The position numbers were made by a program, and so were the translations under genes. From Rhodeus uyekii (Eukaryota > Chordata > Actinopteri > Cypriniformes > Acheilognathidae), in the NCBI GenBank assembly GCA_037043235.1, contig JAWRVZ010000055.1:2910501-2974500 (forward strand): a stretch of 64,000 nucleotides of DNA. The letters are read 5' to 3'. The notes under the pieces were generated by a model. It searched no databases. It was not told the origin of the DNA and saw only the letters and a list, made by a program, of their open reading frames with translations. Shown one piece after another: positions 39,901 through 51,934 of the stretch (the first letter of the stretch is position 1; the number at the start of each line of letters is the position of its first letter).

Positions 39901-42900
39901 CAGTAGCTCATAATCACTAGAGGATTCATAGCAAGTACCAGCTGTGAGTGCTGGTAGGGATTTTGAAGCCCCCAGATGTGGTTCCTCAAGCATGATTTTC
40001 ATAAATCTGGCCCTGCAGCTGCTAACTCAATCCACATGGGGCTTTATCTAAATAACTGCTGCTGTGAGGCTGATCAAGTTCCCAGAGTGGATGGGTACAT
40101 AATTTCATATAGTCTTTGCCACCAACCCTCACTTTTCTCCCTCCAAATGTCCATTGCAATACATGAAGTGAACCTGCACTGTTTTTAGCCACACATCACA
40201 GCCAGGGGGCTACATAGAGAAAGAAAAAATAAGAAATTCTTCTAGAGAGAAGCAGAAAACTGTTCGTTTAGACAAAAAACATACAATGTTCTTTTATTTG
40301 TAACTGTGCTGATAATCTACAGGAACAATGATCCATTTGTGCTAATGCGTTACATAAGAGGCTCAGGAAAGCAGACTTGCTCTGTGCCAACTATGAGATT
40401 TAATCTATATATAGATTAGACCAACTGCTTTGTTAGCATCTCTTGTTCTTCGTTTTCTTATATCGATACCACATTAAACATTGCACTGCCATCTATCAAC
40501 GTTATGTAAATTACACTGCTTCTAGTAAGTTTTAGAGAGTGGTCTACACACTTATTGAATTCCCTTTGTTATTCAGGACTTTCTCTGTCATCAAATCTTT
40601 CCACCTTGTGTATGCCATAGAGATGTTTTTATGTTTTTTGTCTTTTTATGTTATTTATGTCTTTCTTTCGGTCTTCTGGTTTCTGATTGTTCTGCTGTTT
40701 CGTCCATACAAATCTGATATAACACGATACTAAGTGTGTTCTGTTATTTCATTTTCACACTTGGCATCACCAAACACTATGCTTTTAGTGTATCAACAAT
40801 AGAGGCAGCCAAAAACATGAGGATTCTCTCCTAAAGCATGTTTAGTGAAACACTGCAGGTGGAGACGTACGGGGGCAAATTAACCTGGAAAATGTACCTT
40901 AGCATTTTCAATGCAGGGGCAAATGGCCCAGGCAGCACTGGCCTGCACTTCTGAATTGGGGTTCTTCAGCAACGACCAGAGAAGACGTACGCCATCAAGA
41001 CGATCGATGATCCTGAGAGAGAAGAATAAGAGCTTGTCATTCCTTGAAAATGTGAGAGATATTACACCAAGTGTACAACAAACTGATTTTATCACCCCTA
41101 ATTACATACTGTTTTTTCCCGCATATAACCCGCTGGTTATATCAGATTTTACAAACCCCGCAGGGGTTTGTAAAATCAATCACAAATGATTAACACATAA
41201 TAATATTTCAATATATTTGTTACGTCCCTAAGGACGTAAGGATTCTTTTGCAGTATTTTCTTTCTGTTTTTCTTTCTTGCAAGGGTTGTTGTCTCTGGCA
41301 GCTGGCACTGATAGGCTGCCTGACCTGTCAATCATGCAAGAAGACATGACTGGCTGTGCTGCCATGAGGGCGGGCTCTTCTCATCTCATCCGATGATCAA
41401 CACCTGTAGAATACACTTCTTAAGGGACGTGCTGCTGCACAGCGGGAGAGACTGCTTTTTCTTTTTGTTCTGATTCTGACTTGTGTTTGTTTTCTTATTG
41501 TTTGAATTTTGCGCACAAGCACTGTGTACCGAGCCTGAACAGTTATGGATAATTGATGTCATGCGAGCAACATTCGAAATTCGAAATGTGAACTTGCACA
41601 AAAAAAGTTAATCAATCTGGTGCAGGTTATATAAAGGTGTGGGTTATGCCAACGATTTTTTACACAAAACCCCAAAACCCGCGGGGTATATGAGGGTGCT
41701 GATTATCTGCATCTGCGGTTTATATGCGGGAAAATACGGTAGTTTACAATGTAGAGCACAGTGTAAGCTTTATACATCTATTCTCCAACATGTTTATATT
41801 TCTGTTTTTCCCAGGGTTCAGTTTGGCTCTTGCAGCAGACTATCCCTCCTGGTGTGATGATGAAAACATTATGATGATGAAACAGTAGCAGATCAGAAAG
41901 CGGCGCAGCATGGCTTTCCCATCACATCCCATCTGCACAGTTCCTTACGCTGGTATCCTGCTCACCTTCCAAAGCTTCTAACAACTACATTCAAACATGT
42001 TCACATCAGCCTGGCCGAAAACTGACCCGTACAATGCTTTTAGGAGGTTAATGCAGATATTTAAAGCGAACCGTGGACGAACACACACATTAACACACAC
42101 ACACTTGCACAGTGAGCAACGTTTAACTCTGTTCCTGTCGGCGACTCAAGAGGAGGAAAAAACCCAGAGAAAGTCAGTTTTCCAAGTCAAACATTCTCAG
42201 AGACAAGTCTTTCTATATTTCACTGCTTCTGAGTGAGGTTTACTTAAGAACAGGCTGTATTTCATGCTGCGGATATGATTCTACTAAAGGATCTAGTCAG
42301 GCTCTGGGAAGCACGGGAAAATGACTCTTCAGTGCGGTCCGTTTGTCAGGTATAAATAACATGTAACCTGTTTCCCATGTGTGCATCCCGCAACAAGGCC
42401 GACATTCAATGCTGTCATAATTGCTAAACCACGCCGCAAAGGGAGGCGCCAGTCAACGGAGGTTGGGCCAAGCACTGGTCAGATCCATCTTAACACCAAG
42501 CGTACCCCCCGACCCCATCCTCATAATAAATCAGTTTGAGAGGCATGATAACAGGGAGAGCCCCACGCTATCCTGAGAGGCCACTAAATCCTTCAGGAGC
42601 AGGACATAATCCTCCACTTGAACAGGTAAGATGCACTCAACACTACAGCAGTAGGATCTTCTTAAAAATCAGTTCCTGGGCTGGTGAAGCAGTGAAAGCT
42701 TACAGTTTGGGATCTGTGCAAATTCAGTTGGAATTAATTCGATTAATAAAGGTCAAACATTTCAACAAATCATTTTGAAAAGGTAATTAGTGTGTTTTCA
42801 AACGGACTAAAAATTCAAGTTTTCCAGATAATGTTATACTATATGGAGTGCAGACCATCAAGTATTGGTCTTAATGTCAGAAACAGGCTTAAATATGCTG

Positions 42901-45900
42901 CTCTACGAAAGAAAGCAATGATCAAATGCAAGCTATGGTAATTGTTTTGCAGACTACTCTGCTTAATTCTCAATATAAACCATCAACATGGAACACAAAG
43001 GAATTAAAGCACATGCAAAAAAAGACTCTCTGTTTTTAACTACAAGGAAATGGGAACAAAAAGACGAATCCTAAATATAGATTCCATGAGAAAACATGTT
43101 CTTCAAGAGCTGTTACATAGATCTTCAGCACTGAAGTTCTTGGTCACTCAAATAGTTAAATGAAATGAATGACCTTATTTCTTCAAAAACAAGCTTTGTG
43201 GACTTTTACTACACCACTGTGGTTGCTCACATCCATAAACGTATTAATCTCTCAGACAAAAGGCTGTGTGAGCTTGGGTGCTGAAAAGAATGGGAACAAA
43301 ACGTTCTTCATTTGTGTCCAGCCTTAATTAAGAAGGGGACTGCAGTCTATAACGGTCTTGTAAAAGCAATGAGAGTCACATGTGCTAAATATTCAAAACT
43401 GCTAATACTCAAATCTCTGTGAATGTGTGAATTACATGGCAATGCTTTGCATTTGTTTTGAAACATTTGTTTGTTATCCAGATGCCACCTCTAGGGCTGA
43501 GTATTGATACAGATTTCCAAGCTCTCAATTAATTTTCCAATCCGACCAATTGGATTAAGTTACTAAATACTAAATAAATATTAAATAAATACTGATTCAA
43601 TTCTGATTTAATTTAATTCAGATTAATTTGGGTGAATTTAATTTATAATGTCCATTTTGCTTATAAAGAAATTATCTCTCTAATAATGCAAGTGTTAAGT
43701 AAAGTGTTTCAGACTGGTTCAAACCAGTAACTTGTCTTTTTGAACTAATCATTCAAAGAACCAGTTCATATGGCCAATTTTCTTTTAGGAGAGATTATGC
43801 ATACTGTAATTCACAAAAGTACTTGCACTCATTTGTTAGCCAGTTGGATTACATTGGTTGCATTGCATGTGTTTTTGTTGGATGTGGCCCGACAGAGAAA
43901 GTAAATAGAAATGCAGTAATCCCTCGCCACTTCGCGGTTCAAGTTTCGCGGATGTTTCAAAAATATTCATCGGGAAAAAAAAGAAAAAACAAATACCGCC
44001 ATATCGGCAGCCGTATTGCGGAAAGCAGCGTTGCTTCAAACTCTCTCAGAGGCTTTGTACACACACGGGCACTCAGACAAGCACGTGATGGGTTACCGGC
44101 GCGAGATCGACGAATGAGAGCACGAGTGGAGTGGGAGCCTCTTCGCCTCTCAGAAGCAAATGTTCAGGTCCCCATTAACTGCAATAAACGAGGGGTCACT
44201 GTAAGTTTTTTGCAACTATTTCACAGTACACAGTCTTTTTTAATGCATGCTACTCAATACAGTACACTCAAGTGCTCAGAGTGAAAAGTTGACAAAAAAA
44301 ACATTCTGTATACTCATCTGTGCTTATGCTCTCCTGCCTGTTTCTGTTTAGCAAGTCCAAATGGCTGTTGTCAGAAGTGCTTTTCAGCTTATACAAACTG
44401 ACCGCACTGAGACAATAAAAGGCCTCCACCCGGCCACAGCTATGAGTCTCACAGCAGGTAGAGTAAACACAGATCTTAAGGCCCTGTAATTACAGCACCA
44501 GGGCTAAGGGCTCTCGCCCTGCATGGTTGGAGTGTGGAGCCCATTCAAACAGCTCAACCCTGGGCCTGTTGGATCCGCTGCAGAAGCGGTGAACATGGAA
44601 TCTCTTACAGAGAACAAGAACAATGCCTTGTCATCCTAAACCATGCCAGTGGCAACAGTGGGATTTGAGGGCCAAGGTTGGATACTGTGAGGATTGTCAG
44701 CTGTTGGACTGTTTCAGGACAACTGTTTTAGATCCAGGTAAATTAGGCAATAAAATCAGTGAAAACAGTCTGATATGGGCACAGGGAAAATCTGTTATAT
44801 TTATAAAGTACAGAGTGTCATTATTTGACTTGCAAATGTCATATTTAAGTCAAATATTTACTGTCGTAAAGCTACAATCAATTAGCCTAAGACTCACGCC
44901 ATGTTGTCAGGGTCCGTAGCACAAGCTCCCACAGCCCTTGTGACGTTGACTAGAAGGGCCTGGTTGGTACCAGTGAGTAAGTTGACCAAAGGCTTGATAC
45001 CACCGCTCTTGCGAATGGTGGCAAGATTCTCAGATATTTGGGCACATTCTCCAAGAGCCCCCACTACATTTACGAGTACCTCTTCAGGTTGGTCTGTGAG
45101 CAGACGTACCAGAATCTCCAGTGCCTTATACTCCTGAAACCTGGAAGAGAGAATGTGAGAGTGAGCCAAAAAATTACTTGCATGCAACCCCAAGACAATG
45201 GTGCATACAGTTGTGGACATAATTATTAGCACCCCTTGTAAATATAATACAATTATGAAAATCATATTATGAAATAAATGTTTTCTCCATAACATGTGGG
45301 CCAAAATTATTGGCACCTCTAGAATATTTTACCACCCCTGGAGTAAAATATCTCTAAAGTATATTCCCTGAAGTGTATATGAGCTTCACAAAATAAAAGT
45401 CTATAAGGAAATAGTTAAAGCATTGAAAATTCCCATTTCCACCATCAGGGCAATAATAAAGACGTTCCAATCAACTAAAGATGTTATGAATCTAGCTGGA
45501 AGAGGAAGAGCTGGAAGAGCCGTGTCTATTTTGTCAGAACCATTTGCCATGGTTCTATGGTCAGAAGAAATAAAACAAAAAAAGAGCATTTTAGCAGCAA
45601 ACCCACTAGATGGCTTTGGTGCACACAGGGATAAAAAGTACCCCATGCCCACGGTTAAATATACTGCTGGATCTTTAATGTTGTGGGCCTATTTTTCTGC
45701 TGGAGCTCCTGGACTTCTTTTTCAGATACATGGCATCATTGACTCAAGCAAATACCAACAGATAAAAATATCAAAACTTGACCACTTCTGTTAGAAATTT
45801 TATAATGGGCTGTGGTTGGATATAGCAGGGCCATGACTCAAAACAAACATTACAATCAACACAAAAATGGTTCACTGAGCCCAAAATGAAGCTTCTGCCA

Positions 45901-48900
45901 TGACCATCTCAATCCCCTGACCTGAACCCTATAGAAAACTAGTTGGCTGAACTGAAGAGGAGAAACATCAACATGGAGATGAGAATCTGAAGGATCTGGA
46001 GAGATTCTGTATGGAAGAATGATCTCTGATCTTTTGTCAGGTGTTCTCCAAACTCATCAGGCATTGCAGGCGAAGACTCGGAGCTGTTATCTTGGCAAAG
46101 GGATGTTGCAAAAAGTATTTTTGATTATGCCCAACATGTTAAGAAGAAAAGCACTTATTTCATTATGTGATTTACCCCCCACTTTCAATTATTGAACTTT
46201 AACGGAAAGTTAGAATTTCTGAATGACAGATCAAGAGTATAAACAATGCAGATTTATTTTTACAGCCATCTTTGATCATATTTACCAGGGAGTGGCAATA
46301 ATTCTGACCACAACTAAACATAATTTGGAGTGTTTCCAAACAAAAACAAATAAAAGGTTATATGTACAAATATATAAAGGCATCGATTGATGTAAGACTT
46401 TATCAGAAGATGCCGAGCCATCTTGTTTAGAGAAGGGCTACTCTCTGAGTAAACAGGAAATTTACAGGGGCAAACAGGGGCTTTAATTCAAATTACCTTA
46501 TGTCCTCTGTAAAGTGTAAATTATCCAGGTCTGGGACCTTGACTGATGCAAATTCCCATTGTTAGCTCATGCTTCCATCTGAAAGAGGTTTCTTTAAATA
46601 CTCAGTCTAAGAGTCTCAGCAAGATTTGTGGTCAGATCAGCCTGTAATGCTGAGTGTTCTCCAGACACTCAGCATTATATATTTTGTTATATATTTTTCT
46701 GAGGTCAGGTATGCATATTTTACTTTATATTTCATAACATGTGATGTTTTGCTTTGAATAAATTATGTAATTGGCATGATACATTTATCTGACTAATAAT
46801 AAATTGTTGCAATGTCTCCATTGTTACCACAAATCTATGTCCAGGGTTAAATACATAGCCTAGATCTCAAGTTAGGTGGAGCATGGGGCACATCAGGTGA
46901 GATTCTAGATTTCTGACTAACTAGTCGACTTTAGTTAAGTTGTTATGCAGTCATTATAGTGGGGCAAGATGAAAATACTATATAGAAGCATTGGTTCTAG
47001 CCATAACCTCTGGTTACTGTTTCAGCTCTATTCAAGTTATTATACAGTTTGGCTGCATTATTTCATACTAGCTTCAACTAAGTTGTTATATAGGTGACTG
47101 TATGAGGCTAAACAGAACTGTTATTTAAATAATGGCAAGTATGAGCAGCTTATTAAATAGCATTAACCATAACCTATTGACTAATGGGATCCGCGTAAAA
47201 ACAATGGCTGGTATGAGACCCTGACTGGCATTGGTAACCAAATGAATGAGTAAAAGCAGATTAAAGAGTTAAATAGAATAATCAAATGTGTAATTAAAGT
47301 ATTATACAAATGACCAATAATCAATTGGCATTATAAACTAAATTTAGTTCTGATAAAATGGAGTCAGATACAATTTTAATTGGCATTAAACTATTTTGCC
47401 ACACTGAAAAGACCGAACGTGCAGAAACCTGCATCTGCTCTATTGGAAACAATTGTTGGGTCAATTGGGCGGGCCTTACATTGATTTTTTGCAAGAAAAA
47501 TAGCATTTCCTGTTGCTTCCACAAAATGACAATTTCTGGTTCACTATTTTTCCCCCAAACTTGAGCACATTTCTTGTCTTAACACGCTTGTAATCTAAAA
47601 TCCTAAAATGGCAGCTGTTGAATAACGTTTTGTAACGAATAGTGAGTTTTACCCCTTTGAATTTAAATTGCTAAGTTTAAAATGTAGAATATGATAATGG
47701 GCTCTACTGGCAAATCCAAGTCCATGATCCATGAAAAAGATCAAGTTGTGTCAATATTGCTCTCAAGGACCTTTCTTCAATGGACAAAACATATAAATGG
47801 TTTGTTTATAATTAGATGAAGCATTTTTTCCATCGTGCAATGGATTGTAAAAACATGAAGACTCAGAACTCTAAATAGCAACAGGAAGTACTTGTAAGGG
47901 TTGTGGATACTTGGGAGGAGAATAAATCCGGTGATGTTATATTGCCGCAACATTTCCCACGCTGCTTGCAATATGCATTTATGCTCAATGACCACATTTT
48001 CTGGTTTGGAGCAAGACAACAAGAGCTTTTGGTGCAATTCTGGCCTTGTTTGCCAAGTAGCGGTAGACTACAGTAAACATTTAAAAGGCATATAACGTGG
48101 TCACAGGGAGCCTCAACTAATCTCTGATGTACGTTTAAACTATATGGCTTTTTTTATTCACAGTTATGGTTTCTGGCTAAGCAGCCCCGATAGCCATTGG
48201 AAGGAGTGTCCAAGGTCACTTGGCTCTAGTCAAAGTCAACTAACATTTTCTTGCAAGTAAATTTAGAGAACAGCTGACAAAATTATCTCAGCTTTTATAA
48301 AAAGTCATAAATAAGGCCAGGCATATGCTTAAACATAGCATGTAAAACCGAGATGCCATCAGAGAAATGTTATCAGTATGCTACATTAAAGTTGTGGAGT
48401 AATTTCATGTTACCGCTGATAAATGGACTGTGGGCGTTGTCTATTTTTGTAAAGCCAAAACCAACCTGCCAAATAACCATGCCAAGAGAAACAACATGAA
48501 ACAGCACCGGTCAGTCGCTGCCACAAAACAAAGGTTAAAGAGTGAGCATGCACGGTTTTAGAGCTTTAGAGCTTTGAGTAATAGTATAGAATATTTAGTT
48601 ACCCTTTATTCTAAGGTTTCTTTGCTACTCTGTAATTATACATTTAAGTACTGAGTGATATTAAGTAACTACACGTACTAACATAGGGTTAGGATTAGGG
48701 AATGACTTTGTTTAAGGTTAGTTGCAATTATGCATAATGTATAGATATTACTGCAGTAACTGCATGTAACATACACTCACCTAAAGGATTTTTAGGAACA
48801 CCATACTAATACTGTGTTTGACCCCCTTTCACCTTCAGAACTGCCTTAATTCTACGTGGCATTGATTCAACAAGGTGCTGAAAGCATTCTTTAGAAATAT

Positions 48901-51882
48901 TGGCCCATATTGATAAGATAGCATCTTGCAGTTGATGGAGATTTGTGGGATGCACATCCAGGTCACGAAGCTCCTGTTCCCCCACATCCCAAAGATGCTC
49001 TATTGGGTTGAGATCTGGTGACTGTGGGGGCCATTTTAGCACAGTGAACTCATTGTCATGTTCAAGAAACCAATTTGAAATGATTCAAGCTTTGTGACAT
49101 GGTGCATTATCCTGCTGGAAGTAGCCATCAGAGGATGGGTACATGGTGGTCATAAAGGGATGAACATGGTCAGAAACAATGCTCAGGTAGGCCGTGGCAT
49201 TTAAACCATGCCCAATTGGCACTAAAGAGCATAAAGTGTGCCAAGAAAACATCCCCCACACCATTACACCACCACTACCACCACCAGCCTGCACAGTGGT
49301 TCTGTACCATCTGAATGTCTCAACAGAAATCGAGACTCATCAGACCAATGATGCGTGGTGCCGCGATGCTGTTGTAGTCTGCAAACACTGCTCACCCCTG
49401 GTGGAGTTTATGATTATTAAGTGTCGGCCTTTTTATCTACCGCGGGAATATACAGCTATTATACTTGTTGCTGTATATATCCCCCCCAGCTCCAACAACA
49501 ACAACAGGAGTGAGGCACTTAATAATCTTTATAAACACATCAGTGATCAGCAGACAGCCCACCCAGATGCTTTTCTCATTTTGGCTGGGGATTTCAATCA
49601 TGCTGACTTTAAGAGTGTGTTTCCAAAAATTCATCAGCATATTGACTTCCCGACACGTGGAAATAATACTCTGGACTTAGTGTACACTACTCAGAGAGGA
49701 GCTTACAAAGCCCTTCCCCTCCCCCACCTTGGTGCTTCAGATCACATCACTGTATTGTTATTGCCAGCATACAGACCACTCGTTAAAGTCACCAAACCAG
49801 TCCAGAAGCAGATTCAAGTCTGGCCTGAAGGGTCATCAGTGGCTCTTCAAGACTGCTTCGACACCACGGACTGGGACATGTTCAAACAGGCTGCAACCTA
49901 CCATAACACCGTAGACCTCCAGGAGTACTCTGAGACTGTTACTTCTTACATCAACAACTGCATTGAGGATGTAACAGTCACAAAGACCATCACCATCTGG
50001 CCCAACCAAAAACCGTGGCTGACAGGGAATGTCTACAGTCTTCTGAAGACGCGTAATGCTGCCTTCAGAGCTGGAGATGAGGTGGGCCTGAGGACAGCAA
50101 GGGCCAACCTGTCACGCGGCATCAGGAAGGCTAAGAGACAATACTCCAGGAGGATAGCCCACTGTTTCAGCGACAGCAGAGACTCAAGGAGCCTGTGGCA
50201 GGGGATTCAGACCCTCACGGACTACAAACCCCCTGCACGGACATGTGACAGCACCACCCCCCTACTGAATGAGCTGAACACCTTCTTCGCTCGCTTTGAA
50301 GCACACAACAGCACCACTGCACAGAAGTCACCTCCTCCTACCGATGACCAGATGTTGACACTGCCCAGGGACAGCGTGAGTAAATCCCTCAGCAGGGTCA
50401 ACGCACGCAAAGCTCCGGGTCCTGACAACATTCCTGGTCGTGTATTGAGAGACTGTGCAGAGGAACTCGCTGATGTCTTCACAGACATCTTCAACATCTC
50501 TCTGAGTCAAGCTGTTGTCCCCACATGCTTCAAAGCAACCACCATCATTCCTGTCCCTAAAAAATCATCTCCATCCTGCTTCAATGACTACCGCCCAGTC
50601 GCACTTACCCCCATCCTTATGAAGTGCTTTGAGCGGCTAGTCATGCACCACATCAAATCTGTCCTCCCCCCCTCCCTGGACCCCCACCAATTTGCATACC
50701 GGTCAAAACGCTCGACCGATGACGCCATTGCCACTGCTGTCCATTCAGCACTCACACATCTGGACAAAAAAGACACGTATGTCAGAATGCTGTTCCTTGA
50801 TTTTAGTTCAGCTTTCAATACAATCATCCCTCAACAGCTCACCCAAAAACTGTCTCAGCTGGGACTCAGCACTTCGCTGTGCAACTGGCTGCTGGACTTC
50901 CTGACAGGAAGACCTCAGGCAGTACGGGTCGGCAGTAACACATCCAGCTCCATCATTATGAACACTGGAGCCCCTCAGGGTTGTGTGTTGAGCCCCCTCC
51001 TCTTCACTCTGCTGACCCATGACTGCACACCCATACACAACAGCAATCTCTTCATCAAGTTTGCGGATGACACGACTGTAGTTGGTCTCATCACCAACGG
51101 CGATGAGACAAACTTCAGGAGTGAGGTGAGCCACCTGGTCAGGTGGTGCGGCGACAACAATCTCTCTCTGAACGTGGAGAAGACGAAGGAGATTGTTGTT
51201 GACTTCAGAAGAATGCACACCCAGCACCCTCCTCTGACCATCAACGGTGCGACCGTGGAAAGAGTGAGGAGCACCAAATTTCTGGGTGTGCATATCACAG
51301 AAGACCTCTCCTGGACCACCAACACCACAGCACTGACCAAGAAAGCACAGCAGCGACTCTACTTTCTCCGCAAGCTGAGAAGAGCCGGAGTCCCAGCCCC
51401 CATCATGCGCACCTTCTACAGAGGCACCATCGAGAGCATTCTGACCAGCTGCATCACTGTGTGGTACGGCGCCTGCAACGCATCCTGCCGCAAGGCACTG
51501 CAGCGCATAGTGAGAGCTGCTGAGAAGATCGTTGGTGTCTCTCTCCCACCCCTCCAGGACATCTATAACACCCGCCTCTCCCGCAAAGCCCTCATCATTG
51601 CGAGAGACCCCTCCCACCCATCCCAGAGCCTCTTCAATCTGCTGCCATCAGGGAGGAGACTACGCAGTCTCCAGGCAAGGACCAGCCGACTGAAGAACAG
51701 CTTCATTCCCCAAGCTGTCAGGGCATTGAACTCCCTCCCGTCTCTGCCCCTTTTCCTCTCTTTTGCCCCATGCACCTGACCCCCCCCCCCCCCCCCCCCC
51801 CCCCTACTATTGTTTGCACTGTCTTTACCATCGCGACTTTATCTCTTTATTTCCTTAATCTATTTTATTTTATCTATTATTA

Positions 51883-51934
<52 letters not shown>

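Larger units (their letters stand above)
37885..40897. other. armc4 intron between exons G and H
   Basis: 3 kb with purine-rich stretches (38780-39300, GAGA/AGAGAG) that create long pyrimidine-strand frames, including the 172-codon hydrophobic frame at 38982-39500 minus. A decayed SINE/L2 tail is at 39400-39446 and an imperfect duplication at 39603-39668. Confidence 0.6.
41109..41739. mobile_element. 631-bp TA-flanked DNA element with CCCGCATATAA inverted ends
   Basis: Left end CTGTTTTTTCCCGCATATAA and inverted right end CCGTATTTTCCCGCATATAA, with TA directly outside each (41107-41108, 41740-41741). No transposase. Unusually it carries two near-perfect internal hairpins (41145-41177 and 41220-41239). 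TA target suggests the Tc1/mariner/pogo group; superfamily not proven. Confidence 0.7.
41013..44897. other. armc4 intron between exons F and G
   Basis: 3.9 kb with a TA-flanked 631-bp element (41109-41739) and a pogo-like MITE (43914-44201). 41900-43900 and 44300-44880 contain nothing I recognise. Confidence 0.6.

Noticed and set aside
43823..44284. 153-codon frame, plus strand
   Set aside because: Runs through the pogo-like MITE at 43914-44201; no protein family features.
49194..49347. First 51 codons of the 861-codon open frame
   Set aside because: Antisense Tc1 sequence read in frame by chance; the retrotransposon protein begins after the GACCA duplication.
50808..51617. 269-codon frame on the minus strand
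   Set aside because: Antisense shadow of the LINE reverse transcriptase.
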